The notes below the pieces were generated by a model that did not search any database, was not told the origin of the DNA, and was given only the letters and a program-made list of their open reading frames with translations. From positions 1 through 28,718 of the forward strand of contig JBMYRC010000045.1 in NCBI GenBank assembly GCA_049601975.1: a DNA stretch of 28,718 nt, in the 5' to 3' direction. The position numbers were made by a program, and so were the translations under genes. The DNA is from UBA6544 sp049601975 (GTDB lineage: Bacteria; Pseudomonadota; Alphaproteobacteria; UBA8366). This document shows positions 1-8,082 of this stretch, in pieces. Positions within the stretch are counted from its first letter, which is position 1, and every line of letters begins with the position of its first letter.

Positions 1-19
1 GATCAGATCAGATCAATCA
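1..19. repeat. GATCA short tandem repeat at window edge
   Basis: The window opens with three perfect GATCA units followed by a partial ATCA, just past the stop codon of the leftward sugar dehydrogenase gene. It may continue outside the window, so its true copy number is unknown. No function is suggested. Confidence 0.5.
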
Positions 20-26
20 GGTGGCC

Positions 27-1313
27 TCATAAGCTCCAATAGCGATATTGATCCCGATTTTTTGTACGGCGCCAAATACCCTTAAGGTCGGCAATTAGTC
101 CACCATCACGCAACACACCTTCAAAACGAAAATCGTCAAATTGTTGATGAGCGACACACCCCGAGACACAATCGAAATCCGTTCCAAAACCCTCAACAAG
201 CTCGATGCCATATAACTGCTGCGCCTCGGCCGGATCTGCAAATGGATCATGAACCTGGACTGTATGCCCATATTCGGTAAGTAGCCTTACGATTTCCCCA
301 ACCTTTGAATTCCTTAAGTCCGGCACGTCTTCCTTAAACGTCAAACCGAGGATCAAAATTTTTGATCCGGCCTCCAATTCCGCAGATATCGCCTCTGCGA
401 CGTATGGGGCCATCGCATCGTTTGTACTCCGGCCAGATAGAATAACCTTCGGCTCAAACCCCACGGCCTCCGCCACGTGCGCTAGGTAATACGGGTCCAC
501 ACCAATACAATGCCCTCCGACGAGACCAGGCGTAAACGGTAGAAAATTCCATTTCGTGTTTGCTGCCTCCAGGACATCATAGATTGAAATATCAAGGCGA
601 TGAAAAATTTGAGCGATCTCGTTCATAAATGCGATATTGATATCTCTCTGTGCATTCTCGATGACCTTCGCGGCTTCCGCTGTTTTTATATCTTTCGCGA
701 TGAAAATCTGATCGCCATTCATACAGCCATAAATTTGCGCCAACGTCTTGGCGACTTCCTGCGTTTGCCCCGCGACAACCTTCACGATGCGATCAACGGT
801 ATGAACGGAATCGCCCGGATTTATACGTTCAGGTGAATAACCGATGTAAAAGTCGGAGCCGCATTTCAATCCGGACATGCGCTCTAAAATTGGGCCACAA
901 ATATCCTCCGTAACGCCCGGATATACCGTACTTTCAAAAGCGACAATCGCTCCTTTCCGCAGGACTCTACCAACGCATTCAGTCGCCGACTTAAGCGCCG
1001 ATAATTCAGGTTGATTGGCAGCATCTACCGGCGTCGGAACGGCGACAATGAAGATATCGGCGTTGCTCAATCCCGATGCTTCGTCCGTAAAATGAATTTC
1101 TGAAACAGCCAGGGCTTCTGATGAAATTTCATCCGTCCGGTCGTGGCCCCGACGCAATTCTGCGATGCGATTAGTATTCTGATCATATCCAATTACTGGG
1201 TATGTCTTGGCCAGCGCCAGCGCCAACGGCAAGCCGACATAACCAAGTCCGATTACCGATAACGTGAGTTCAGGACCCATTGCACCAACAGAGTTTATGA
1301 AATTAACTGCCAC
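27..1313 (-). CDS. UDP-N-acetylhexosamine 6-dehydrogenase (WbpA/WbpO/TviB type)
   Basis: NAD-dependent nucleotide-sugar dehydrogenase that oxidises C6 of a UDP-sugar to the uronic acid in the cytoplasm, supplying a surface-polysaccharide precursor. The 428-residue protein is full length for the family. It has the N-terminal Rossmann motif GLGYVG (residues 22-27), a central domain with SPERINPGD, and the catalytic-cysteine motif GGHCIGVDPYY (Cys near residue 270), then the C-terminal domain with LGLTFKEDVPDLRNS. The sequence resembles the WbpA/WbpO/TviB group more than classical UDP-glucose dehydrogenase, so UDP-GlcNAc or UDP-GalNAc is the likelier substrate; this is family inference. The GTG start at 1313 gives the longest frame; an ATG at 1280 (residue 12) also lies before the Rossmann motif. 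It is divergent from the regulator gene at 1466 and may share its control region. Confidence 0.9.
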   Translation of the reverse strand: MAVNFINSVGAMGPELTLSVIGLGYVGLPLALALAKTYPVIGYDQNTNRIAELRRGHDRTDEISSEALAVSEIHFTDEASGLSNADIFIVAVPTPVDAANQPELSALKSATECVGRVLRKGAIVAFESTVYPGVTEDICGPILERMSGLKCGSDFYIGYSPERINPGDSVHTVDRIVKVVAGQTQEVAKTLAQIYGCMNGDQIFIAKDIKTAEAAKVIENAQRDINIAFMNEIAQIFHRLDISIYDVLEAANTKWNFLPFTPGLVGGHCIGVDPYYLAHVAEAVGFEPKVILSGRSTNDAMAPYVAEAISAELEAGSKILILGLTFKEDVPDLRNSKVGEIVRLLTEYGHTVQVHDPFADPAEAQQLYGIELVEGFGTDFDCVSGCVAHQQFDDFRFEGVLRDGGLIADLKGIWRRTKNRDQYRYWSL

Positions 1314-1384
1314 CTAACTTTAGACGGATTAAATTGTCAATCCGAACGGCCCAGCAATTTTAAACATCGGAAAAACAATAACTC

Positions 1385-1412
1385 TTGACGTTCACATCGT
1401 GAACAAACTAAT
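1385..1412 (+). promoter_or_regulatory. Candidate sigma70 promoter of the polysaccharide operon
   Basis: TTGACG (1385-1390) is a good -35 match. ACTAAT (1407-1412), 16 bp downstream, is a moderate -10. The first palindromic operator begins inside the -35 and fills the spacer; the second begins directly after the -10. The arrangement suits repression of the operon starting at 1466, but the promoter call rests only on these matches. Confidence 0.4.
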
Positions 1413-1450
1413 GTTCACAAAATGAACACACTGCCGTTCACCCCATGAAC
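1390..1450. promoter_or_regulatory. Three tandem 15-bp palindromic operators at 23-bp pitch
   Basis: Three copies of GTTCAnnnnnTGAAC are seen: GTTCACATCGTGAAC at 1390-1404, GTTCACAAAATGAAC at 1413-1427 and GTTCACCCCATGAAC at 1436-1450. The 5-bp arms are identical in all three, the centres differ, and start-to-start spacing is exactly 23 bp twice. They end 15 bp before the ATG of a winged-helix regulator and sit in the gap between it and the divergent sugar dehydrogenase. Conserved arms with variable centres are typical of binding sites for a dimeric regulator. The likeliest ligand is the product of the gene at 1466 (autoregulation), which is inference. Confidence 0.8.
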
Positions 1451-1465
1451 ACTATCACTTGATCA

Positions 1466-2116
1466 ATGCCACAAACATCATCAAACAACAATAAACCTAA
1501 GGGCGACTCGGAAATTTTGCTTGAGCTGTTGAATGTCGTTCACGAGAACAATGACTTAACGCAGCGTTCAATGGCAAATGAACTCGGGATCGCCTTGGGT
1601 CTGGCAAATACGTATCTGAAACGTTGTGTTCTAAAAGGCTATATTAAGGTCCGCCAAATCCCGTCTAACCGATACAGCTATTATTTAACGCCAAATGGCT
1701 TTGCAGAGAAATCTCGCCTAACGGCCGAATATCTCTCCTCATCGTTTAATTTTTTCCGCCGCGCAAAGAGCCAATGCCTGGAATCCTTACGATATGCGAG
1801 TGCTCGGAATTGGAATCGCATTGGTTTAGTGGGTGTGGGTGATCTGGCTGAGATTTACGCGCTCTGCGCCCTCGATCAACAAGTGAATCTTGTCGGCATA
1901 TATGACCTAGAAGCAACGCGCGAGCAATTCGCTGGCTTATCCGTAGCAAAACAACTGCGATCTCTAGGACAAGTCGACGCCCTTATCGTTACAGATACCA
2001 AATCGCCGCAACATACATTCGATCAATTATGCGGCGAATTCCCCATTGAACGCATTTTGACTCTGCCGGTTTTGGGCATCTCTCGGACAAGTCTGTCGGA
2101 ACTGGGGGATACATGA
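1466..2116 (+). CDS. Winged-helix regulator with Rossmann-like C-terminal domain
   Basis: Residues 15-90 form a winged helix-turn-helix resembling the MarR-type EPS-associated regulators found in polysaccharide clusters (TQRSMANELGIALG recognition-helix region, then a wing ending YYLTPNGFAEK). Unlike those proteins of about 100 residues, it continues to 216. Residues 118-176 read IGLVGVGDLAE ... VGIYD ... DALIVTD, a Rossmann-like glycine-rich loop (GVGDLAE, 123-129), an acidic residue after strand two (Asp147) and a following strand. The same pattern, GAGDSAE ... AILDD ... LILTN, occurs in the dehydratase at 4596 of this operon. A role in sensing a nucleotide or nucleotide sugar is inferred. 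The gene is first in the operon, lies directly downstream of three palindromic operators, and its TGA overlaps the ATG of the NusG paralogue by 4 nt. Confidence 0.75.
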   Translation: MPQTSSNNNKPKGDSEILLELLNVVHENNDLTQRSMANELGIALGLANTYLKRCVLKGYIKVRQIPSNRYSYYLTPNGFAEKSRLTAEYLSSSFNFFRRAKSQCLESLRYASARNWNRIGLVGVGDLAEIYALCALDQQVNLVGIYDLEATREQFAGLSVAKQLRSLGQVDALIVTDTKSPQHTFDQLCGEFPIERILTLPVLGISRTSLSELGDT

Positions 2117-2616
2117 AACGCTGGTACGTAGTTCACACTCAGCCCGGGTCAGAAATCTTGGCGCAAGGGCAATTGGAAAATCAAGAATTCCGGACGTATT
2201 TCCCTCGATATTTAAAGACAGTCCGTCATGCTCGAAGCGAAAAGCACGTAATTGCGCCATTATTTCCTCGTTATATCTTTGTTGAAATCGATATGAAACA
2301 ACAACGCTGGCGGTCGATTAATGGAACGCGAGGCGTTTCCTATCTTCTGACGATGGGGGAACGTCCATCGGCAGTTCCAAATGGAGTTGTTGAGGAAATC
2401 ATTTCCAGAGAATCCAACGATCGTCTCATACAGATTTCGGAAAAAGTTCCGTACAATGCAGGCGAAGTCATAGAGATCACTTCCGGCGCCCTTACAGATC
2501 AGATCGGAAATTTCCTTCGGATGGACAAGCAAAAACGGATCGTGATGCTGCTTGAATTGTTGGGCCGCAACGTAGAGGTTCGATTACCGCCGGAAACAGT
2601 GCGCGCCTACGCTTAA
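2113..2616 (+). CDS. NusG paralogue (RfaH/UpxY-type antiterminator)
   Basis: A specialised transcription elongation factor expected to bind RNA polymerase and let it read through long polysaccharide operons. The 167-residue protein starts WYVVHTQPGSE, the NusG N-terminal signature, continues with PLFPRYIFVEID typical of the NGN domain, and ends in a C-terminal KOW-like domain (about residues 112-160, VIEITSGALTDQIGNFL). It is not the housekeeping NusG, because it sits between an EPS-type regulator and polysaccharide genes and lacks the usual secE/rpl neighbours. Start ATG overlaps the upstream stop by 4 nt, implying translational coupling. No RfaH-type ops element was recognised by eye in the leader, so its recruitment signal is unknown. 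Confidence 0.85.
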   Translation: MKRWYVVHTQPGSEILAQGQLENQEFRTYFPRYLKTVRHARSEKHVIAPLFPRYIFVEIDMKQQRWRSINGTRGVSYLLTMGERPSAVPNGVVEEIISRESNDRLIQISEKVPYNAGEVIEITSGALTDQIGNFLRMDKQKRIVMLLELLGRNVEVRLPPETVRAYA

Positions 2617-2657
2617 GATACGTGACCGCTTGCGTGGCCACGCGGTATAACCTGCCG

Positions 2658-3626
2658 ATGACATTGATGATATTGATCGGTGGCGTGATCGCGGTTTTTT
2701 CTTGGTTCCTAACGGGTCTGACCCTCAGGATTCTCAGAAAACGAGCAATTCTAGACCATCCAAACGAACGCAGCAGCCATTCGATACCGGTTCCCCGCGG
2801 TGGCGGTATCCCAGTTGTCGCTCTCACGCTCATTTTCTGGGCCGTGCCTTTTCGAGGGACTGTCGACCCTGCAACGATTTTATTGCTAGCGGCAGGAATG
2901 TTGGCAATCATTTCTTGGATCGACGACATACGATCGCTCTCACCTGCCATAAGATTGAGCGTTCAATGCGCCGCCGTCCTCATCGGAGTATACTCTCTAC
3001 CTTCCGGCGCCTTATTATTTCAGGGTTTAATTCCAATTTGGCTCGACACTATCGTCATTTGCTTCGTTTGGCTGTGGTTCGTGAATCTTTTTAACTTTAT
3101 GGACGGCATTGATGCTATTTCTGGAATTGAAGCCATTGCTATTTGTGGCGGCCTAATAATTCTTTCGAGTATCTATCAGATTGCCGGCCCAGATCCCTGG
3201 TATTCATTAACTCTGGGCTGTGCCGTCATCGGGTTTCTTTGGTGGAATCGCCCACCGGCAAAAATCTTTTTGGGCGACGTCGGAAGTATTACTATTGGAT
3301 ACTGCTTGGGTTGGCTGCTCATCAGTTTGGCGATTTCGGGCTATTGGGCATCAGCTTTGATACTACCGCTTTACTATCTAAGCGATGCCACATTCACCTT
3401 AGTCAAACGTGGCCTGCGCGGCGAGAAAGTTTGGCAAGCCCATCGCGAACATTTCTATCAACAGGCTGTGCAGTCGAGCAAAAGCCACGCGCAAGTTTGC
3501 CGCGCTATCCTCGCCGCTAATATCGGATTAGTCGGACTGGCCGTGCTCGCAGTCACAAATCCGTTCGCGGCTTTGGCTCTCTCACTCTTTGTCGTTTTAA
3601 TTTTAATTCTCTGGATGCGCGGATGA
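2658..3626 (+). CDS. Undecaprenyl-phosphate phosphosugar transferase (WecA/WbpL/WreU family)
   Basis: Integral membrane enzyme of the MraY/WecA family (glycosyltransferase family 4) that moves a HexNAc-1-phosphate from its UDP-sugar to undecaprenyl phosphate, the first committed step of a lipid-linked glycan. About 322 residues with many hydrophobic segments. Family motifs are visible: DHPNERSSHS with PRGGG near the N-terminus, WIDD in the first cytoplasmic catalytic loop, NLFNFMDGIDAI, FLGDVGS, and AHREHFYQQ near the C-terminus. A GTG at 2622 in the same frame would add 12 polar residues; ATG 2658 places the first membrane segment at the N-terminus as usual. Its TGA overlaps the next ATG by 4 nt. 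In context the donor is probably UDP-QuiNAc or UDP-FucNAc; substrate is inferred. Confidence 0.87.
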   Translation: MTLMILIGGVIAVFSWFLTGLTLRILRKRAILDHPNERSSHSIPVPRGGGIPVVALTLIFWAVPFRGTVDPATILLLAAGMLAIISWIDDIRSLSPAIRLSVQCAAVLIGVYSLPSGALLFQGLIPIWLDTIVICFVWLWFVNLFNFMDGIDAISGIEAIAICGGLIILSSIYQIAGPDPWYSLTLGCAVIGFLWWNRPPAKIFLGDVGSITIGYCLGWLLISLAISGYWASALILPLYYLSDATFTLVKRGLRGEKVWQAHREHFYQQAVQSSKSHAQVCRAILAANIGLVGLAVLAVTNPFAALALSLFVVLILILWMRG

Positions 3627-4504
3627 AGGTCCTCGTGACAGGAGCATCCGGTTTCGTCGGTCAGGCGCTCTTAAAGCGCTTGGAACTGGCTGGTCACGGG
3701 GTCTCTGCAATCACACGATCCGAAATTGGCGATATCGATGGGAACGCAGTTTGGCAACCGCACTTAGCGGATATCGACGCAATCGTTCATCTGGCGGCAC
3801 GTGTTCATATCATGCAAGACACGGCAAATGACTCTCTTTCTCTCTATCGGACGGTGAACACGAAGGGCACCATTCGCCTTGCAGAAGCAGCGAGAGAGAT
3901 GAAAGTTCGTCGGTTCGTATTCGTCAGTTCCATAAAGGTGAACGGAGAGCGATCCGATGGCCATTTAACCGCGCAAGATCCAGCCATTCCTCAAGATCCA
4001 TATGCGATTTCAAAATGGGAAGCCGAGCGGGCCTTGGCTAAAATGAGCTCCGACTTGGATGTTGTGACGCTGCGCCCGCCCCTTGTATATGGGCCACACG
4101 TTAAAGGTAATTTTCGCCGACTGATCGAAATTGTCGATAAAGGCATACCGTTACCTCTCGCAAGCGTCCACAATCGACGAAGCTTTATCAACCTTGCCAA
4201 CCTCACCGATGCCATATCCTGGAGTTTGACAGGCCCCACCGGGCTTTACCTGCCGAGCGACAAAGACGACAAATCAACGGCAGATCTCATCCGAACCATT
4301 GCACGGGCATTGGAGAAACCGCAGCGCCTTTTTCCATTTCCACCAACGATGCTTACGTTTGCCGGAAAGGTGCTGCGAAAATCCGATGCAATTGATAGGC
4401 TTATTGGAACACTCACGGTTGACGGCGCGTTACCGGGTTGGACACCTCCGCAATCATTTGAAACCGGGATTAACCAGACGATCGATTGGTATCGTACCCT
4501 TTGA
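3623..4504 (+). CDS. SDR nucleotide-sugar epimerase/4-ketoreductase (WbpV/WreQ-like)
   Basis: Extended short-chain dehydrogenase, 293 residues. The NAD(P)-binding loop TGASGFVG is at residues 6-13, followed by DAIVHLAARVH, the serine in FVSSIKVNGE (about residue 103) and the YAISK catalytic Tyr-Lys pair (Tyr127, Lys131). It is shorter than GalE (about 330-340). Together with the flanking WecA-like transferase and WbpM-like dehydratase this matches the Rhizobium etli WreU-WreQ-WreV trio, where WreQ reduces UDP-2-acetamido-2,6-dideoxy-4-ketohexose to UDP-QuiNAc. That assignment is by family and context; a C4 epimerase or a reductase giving FucNAc remains possible. Translationally coupled to the upstream gene (ATGA overlap). 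Confidence 0.85.
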   Translation: MKVLVTGASGFVGQALLKRLELAGHGVSAITRSEIGDIDGNAVWQPHLADIDAIVHLAARVHIMQDTANDSLSLYRTVNTKGTIRLAEAAREMKVRRFVFVSSIKVNGERSDGHLTAQDPAIPQDPYAISKWEAERALAKMSSDLDVVTLRPPLVYGPHVKGNFRRLIEIVDKGIPLPLASVHNRRSFINLANLTDAISWSLTGPTGLYLPSDKDDKSTADLIRTIARALEKPQRLFPFPPTMLTFAGKVLRKSDAIDRLIGTLTVDGALPGWTPPQSFETGINQTIDWYRTL

Positions 4505-4595
4505 AAACCGGGAATCATATGAGACATCATCTCCAATTTGAGCAATCCGCCGGCCGCACTTGCTACTGCAATACCGTCACTCTATGAAGGCGTTG

Positions 4596-6503
4596 ATGAA
4601 CATACTCCCGAAAATGAATCGCGCGCGCATTGCCCTCCTCCACGATACGATGATGGCGGCGATATCATTTCCTTTGTCACTGTATCTTCGGGTGGGAGAC
4701 GTATTTTACATTTTCTGGGGCGATTATATCGTCGAAACAAGTCTCATATTTGCGGCTATTTGTGCCCCGGTCTTCTTATATTCGCGCCTATACAGGGGAA
4801 TTTGGGGCTACGCTTCAATAGAAGACCTGACCGCGATCACCAAGGCCGTAACCATTGCTATACTGATCTTCCTTCCGGCGTTATTTCTCTTTGCTCGCCT
4901 TGAGCAATTGCCCCGATCACTCCCCCTGATTCAATGGTTTTTGTTGATGGCGCTTCTCGGTGGCCCTCGGTTTCTATATCGGATTTTAAAAGACCGTCGG
5001 TTGGAGAATATACTCAAGCGGTCTGCGCATCGCAGGGTCCCGGTAATGTTGATCGGCGCTGGTGACTCCGCCGAATTATTCATTCGCCAGCACAACCGAG
5101 ACCGAAATGCCCCGTACTTGGCCATCGCGATTCTAGATGACAAAGGCGGCCGCATCGGCCGGGAGATTCACGGCGTTCCCATCGTCGCCAGCACGGACGA
5201 GCTGGATTTAATATTGCGCGATGGCGCGCATGGCCAGCCTCAAAAGTTGATCCTAACCAATCACAATATGGATGGCGCCGAGGTCAGGCAGATATTCGAC
5301 TTGGCGGAACAGCACGGCTGCACGTTGTCGCGCTTACCTCGCACGACACAGCTACAAGCAGGCCTAGAAGAAAAAATCGAAACGCGACCGATTATGGTCG
5401 AAGATTTGCTCGGTCGACCTCAAACAAAGCTCGACCGTGATGCGATGCGTAAATTGATCGAAAGCCAAGACATATTGGTGACCGGCGCGGGAGGGAGCAT
5501 CGGCAGCGAACTTGTCCGTCAAATTAGTGACCTTTCACCAGCCTCAATGACGCTCTTCGAGAATTCGGAATACAATCTGTATCAAATCGATCAAGAACTG
5601 TCAGGGAAACACCCCCAGATCAAGAGGTCCGCCGTCCTAGGCGATGTGAGGGACGCAGAACGGGTTAATCAAGTAATGATTTCCCATAAACCGACACTCG
5701 TCTTTCATGCCGCTGCATTGAAACATGTGCCGATGGTTGAACAGAATCCGGTAGAAGGTGTTCTGACCAATGTCATTGGAAGCCGCAACGTTGCCGACGC
5801 ATGCGTCGTACATGGCGTCAAAGCAATGGTGTTGATATCGACCGACAAAGCCGTAAACCCCCCCAATATTATGGGCGCCACCAAGCGATTGGCGGAGAGC
5901 TACTGCCAAGCCCTGGACATCGATATGGCAAAAACCGACGGTACGCGATTTGTGACCGTACGCTTTGGAAATGTATTGGGATCGACAGGCTCAGTCGTCC
6001 CACTATTCCAAAAACAGTTGGAAGCAGGTGGACCGTTAACCATCACCCATCCGGAAGTGACACGGTTTTTCATGACGATCCGCGAAGCCGTAGAGTTGGT
6101 TTTGCAAGCTTCCGCATTGGGAACCGCAGGCGAGCGCAATGCCGGTCGCATCCATGTGTTGGAAATGGGTGCACCGGTGAAGATTTTAGAGCTTGCAGAA
6201 CAAATGATCCGCCTTGCCGGCTTGCAACCCAACGTAGATGTCAAAATAAAAGTCACTGGATTGCGCCCAGGAGAAAAATTGCACGAAGAGATCCTTCACG
6301 AAGGTGAGTCCTTGTTGCCGTCCTCAGACCCCAGCTTATTGTTGGCGGCGCCACGGACAAGTGACCTGAAAGAACTTTGTTTGGCTATCAATCGCTTGGA
6401 AGATGCCGCAAGAGGCCGCCACCGCGAAGATACTCTCGAAGCGCTAAGATTATTAGTCCCGGAATATGTGGGACAGAACTCAACAGACGCAGCAATCGTC
6501 TAA
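4596..6503 (+). CDS. Membrane UDP-GlcNAc 4,6-dehydratase (WbpM/WreV/FlaA1 family)
   Basis: Large membrane-anchored dehydratase that converts UDP-GlcNAc to the 4-keto-6-deoxy sugar. Four hydrophobic segments (about residues 12-31, 44-64, 82-103, 109-128) are followed by a Rossmann domain starting GAGDSAE (154-160) and then the catalytic SDR domain with VTGAGGSIGSEL near residue 295. The catalytic Tyr of ordinary SDRs is replaced by Met: MGATK, Met426 and Lys430, preceded by LISTDKAVNP. This Ser-Met-Lys arrangement is characteristic of WbpM. Length 635 fits the family. A TTG at 4560 and an ATG at 4584 are also in frame; ATG 4596 is chosen because GAAGG (4586-4590) sits 5 nt upstream. It is the last gene of the regulator-nusG-transferase-reductase series and is followed by purH. 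Confidence 0.9.
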   Translation: MNILPKMNRARIALLHDTMMAAISFPLSLYLRVGDVFYIFWGDYIVETSLIFAAICAPVFLYSRLYRGIWGYASIEDLTAITKAVTIAILIFLPALFLFARLEQLPRSLPLIQWFLLMALLGGPRFLYRILKDRRLENILKRSAHRRVPVMLIGAGDSAELFIRQHNRDRNAPYLAIAILDDKGGRIGREIHGVPIVASTDELDLILRDGAHGQPQKLILTNHNMDGAEVRQIFDLAEQHGCTLSRLPRTTQLQAGLEEKIETRPIMVEDLLGRPQTKLDRDAMRKLIESQDILVTGAGGSIGSELVRQISDLSPASMTLFENSEYNLYQIDQELSGKHPQIKRSAVLGDVRDAERVNQVMISHKPTLVFHAAALKHVPMVEQNPVEGVLTNVIGSRNVADACVVHGVKAMVLISTDKAVNPPNIMGATKRLAESYCQALDIDMAKTDGTRFVTVRFGNVLGSTGSVVPLFQKQLEAGGPLTITHPEVTRFFMTIREAVELVLQASALGTAGERNAGRIHVLEMGAPVKILELAEQMIRLAGLQPNVDVKIKVTGLRPGEKLHEEILHEGESLLPSSDPSLLLAAPRTSDLKELCLAINRLEDAARGRHREDTLEALRLLVPEYVGQNSTDAAIV

Positions 6504-6525
6504 ACATAAAATTGACGAGAATAAA

Positions 6526-8082
6526 ATGATGGTAGACACCTCAATCAAACGCGCACTCCTCTCGGTCACCGACAAAACCGGCCTCGTCGAATTCGCCCAA
6601 TTTCTCCACGACAATGGCGTCGAGCTTCTTTCCACGGGAGGCACCGCCAAAGCCATCAAAGACGGAGACATTCCAGTCCTAGAGGTTTCGGAATTTACGG
6701 GGTCTCCGGAAATTTTAGGTGGAAGGGTAAAAACGCTGCATCCCAAAATTCATGGCGGAATTTTAGCCCGTCGCGATGATGACGACGATAAATCGGAAAT
6801 GGCCAAAAATGATATCGAGCCCATCGACCTGATCGTCGTCAATCTTTATGCCTTCGAAGAAACCGAACGAAGCGGTGCGGATTTTGCCACCTGTGTCGAG
6901 AACATCGATATCGGTGGACCGACCATGATCCGGGCCGCTGCCAAGAACCATGCCTTCACGACGATTGTCATCGACCCTCAACAATATCAATCCGTCATGT
7001 TGGATATGGAGGCGCACAAAGGCAGCATATCATTAGACCTGCGCCGCAATCTCGCGGCGACCGCTTACGCGCGCACCGCAGCATATGATGCCGCCATCGC
7101 TAATTGGTTCAGCGAGCAAATTGATGAACCATACCCGGAATTTTTCGCGTTCGGTGGCCGGCTCCAGCAGACGCTACGTTATGGCGAAAACCCTCATCAA
7201 ACGGCAGCCTTCTACACCTCATCTGAATTCCGCCCCGGGGTATCGACTTCTGACCAAGTCCAAGGGAAAGGCCTTAGTTACAACAACCTTAATGACACCG
7301 ACGCCGCATATGAACTGGTAGCCGAGTTCGAGCGCCCCGCCTGTGCGATCATCAAACACGCTAATCCTTGTGGTGTCGCCGTTGCCGACAGTCTGGAAGA
7401 TGCTTTCAAGAAGGCCGTGGCCTGTGACCCCGTCAGCGCCTTCGGCGGCATTATAGCGCTCAATCGGACGCTGGACGCGGCAACCGTGAAAGCCTTGGCT
7501 GATTTGTTCGTTGAAGTAATCGTGGCTCCAGAAGCCGATGCGGATGCATTGCAGCTATTGGCAAAACGCAAAAACCTTCGCCTGCTCCTTACCGGTGTTC
7601 TGCCAGACCCCACAGCTTCCGGTCGTGCGATCAAGCAAGTTGCGGGAGGATTTTTACTTCAGGGTCGCGACAATGGTAAAACGACCGAGTCCGACCTGAA
7701 AACCGTCACCAAACGCGTACCGACCGAAGCGGAAGTTGCCGATATGCTGTTTGCCTTCACGGTTGGCAAACACATCAAATCAAATACAATCGTATATGCG
7801 CGTGACCTCGCTACGGTCGGTGTCGGCGCCGGCCAAATGAGCCGCATCGATGCTGCGCATATCGCTGCCCGTAAGGGTATGGAACATGAGGGAACAACAC
7901 CCTGCGTTGTCGCCTCCGACGCTTTCTTCCCCTTCGCGGATGGACTACTGGCTGCGGTCGAAGCTGGAGGAACCGCGGTTATTCAGCCGGGCGGCTCCAT
8001 CCGAGATGACGAAGTGATAGCCGCCGCGGATGATGCTGGGATAGCGATGGTCTTCACGGGTATGCGCCACTTCCGACACTAA
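6526..8082 (+). CDS. purH: Bifunctional AICAR formyltransferase/IMP cyclohydrolase
   Basis: Catalyses the last two steps of IMP synthesis: formyl transfer from 10-formyl-THF to AICAR, then ring closure. 518 residues, normal length. The N-terminal MGS-like cyclohydrolase domain has ALLSVTDKTGLVEFA, LLSTGGTAKAI and GGRVKTLHPKIHGGIL. The formyltransferase domain has LRYGENPHQTAAFY, IIKHANPCGVA, DPVSAFGGIIALN, VKFTVG-like AFTVGKHIKSN and the C-terminal PGGSIRDDEVIAAAD followed by TGMRHFRH. ATG 6526 is used, with 6529 equally possible; a longer frame from 6466 overlaps the dehydratase gene and adds non-conserved residues. The stop codon overlaps the stop of the convergent glutamate dehydrogenase remnant by 3 bp. 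Confidence 0.97.
   Translation: MMVDTSIKRALLSVTDKTGLVEFAQFLHDNGVELLSTGGTAKAIKDGDIPVLEVSEFTGSPEILGGRVKTLHPKIHGGILARRDDDDDKSEMAKNDIEPIDLIVVNLYAFEETERSGADFATCVENIDIGGPTMIRAAAKNHAFTTIVIDPQQYQSVMLDMEAHKGSISLDLRRNLAATAYARTAAYDAAIANWFSEQIDEPYPEFFAFGGRLQQTLRYGENPHQTAAFYTSSEFRPGVSTSDQVQGKGLSYNNLNDTDAAYELVAEFERPACAIIKHANPCGVAVADSLEDAFKKAVACDPVSAFGGIIALNRTLDAATVKALADLFVEVIVAPEADADALQLLAKRKNLRLLLTGVLPDPTASGRAIKQVAGGFLLQGRDNGKTTESDLKTVTKRVPTEAEVADMLFAFTVGKHIKSNTIVYARDLATVGVGAGQMSRIDAAHIAARKGMEHEGTTPCVVASDAFFPFADGLLAAVEAGGTAVIQPGGSIRDDEVIAAADDAGIAMVFTGMRHFRH

Noticed and set aside
1390..1450. Mini CRISPR array
   Set aside because: Units are 15-bp palindromes with 8-bp gaps, too short for repeats and spacers, and there are no cas genes.
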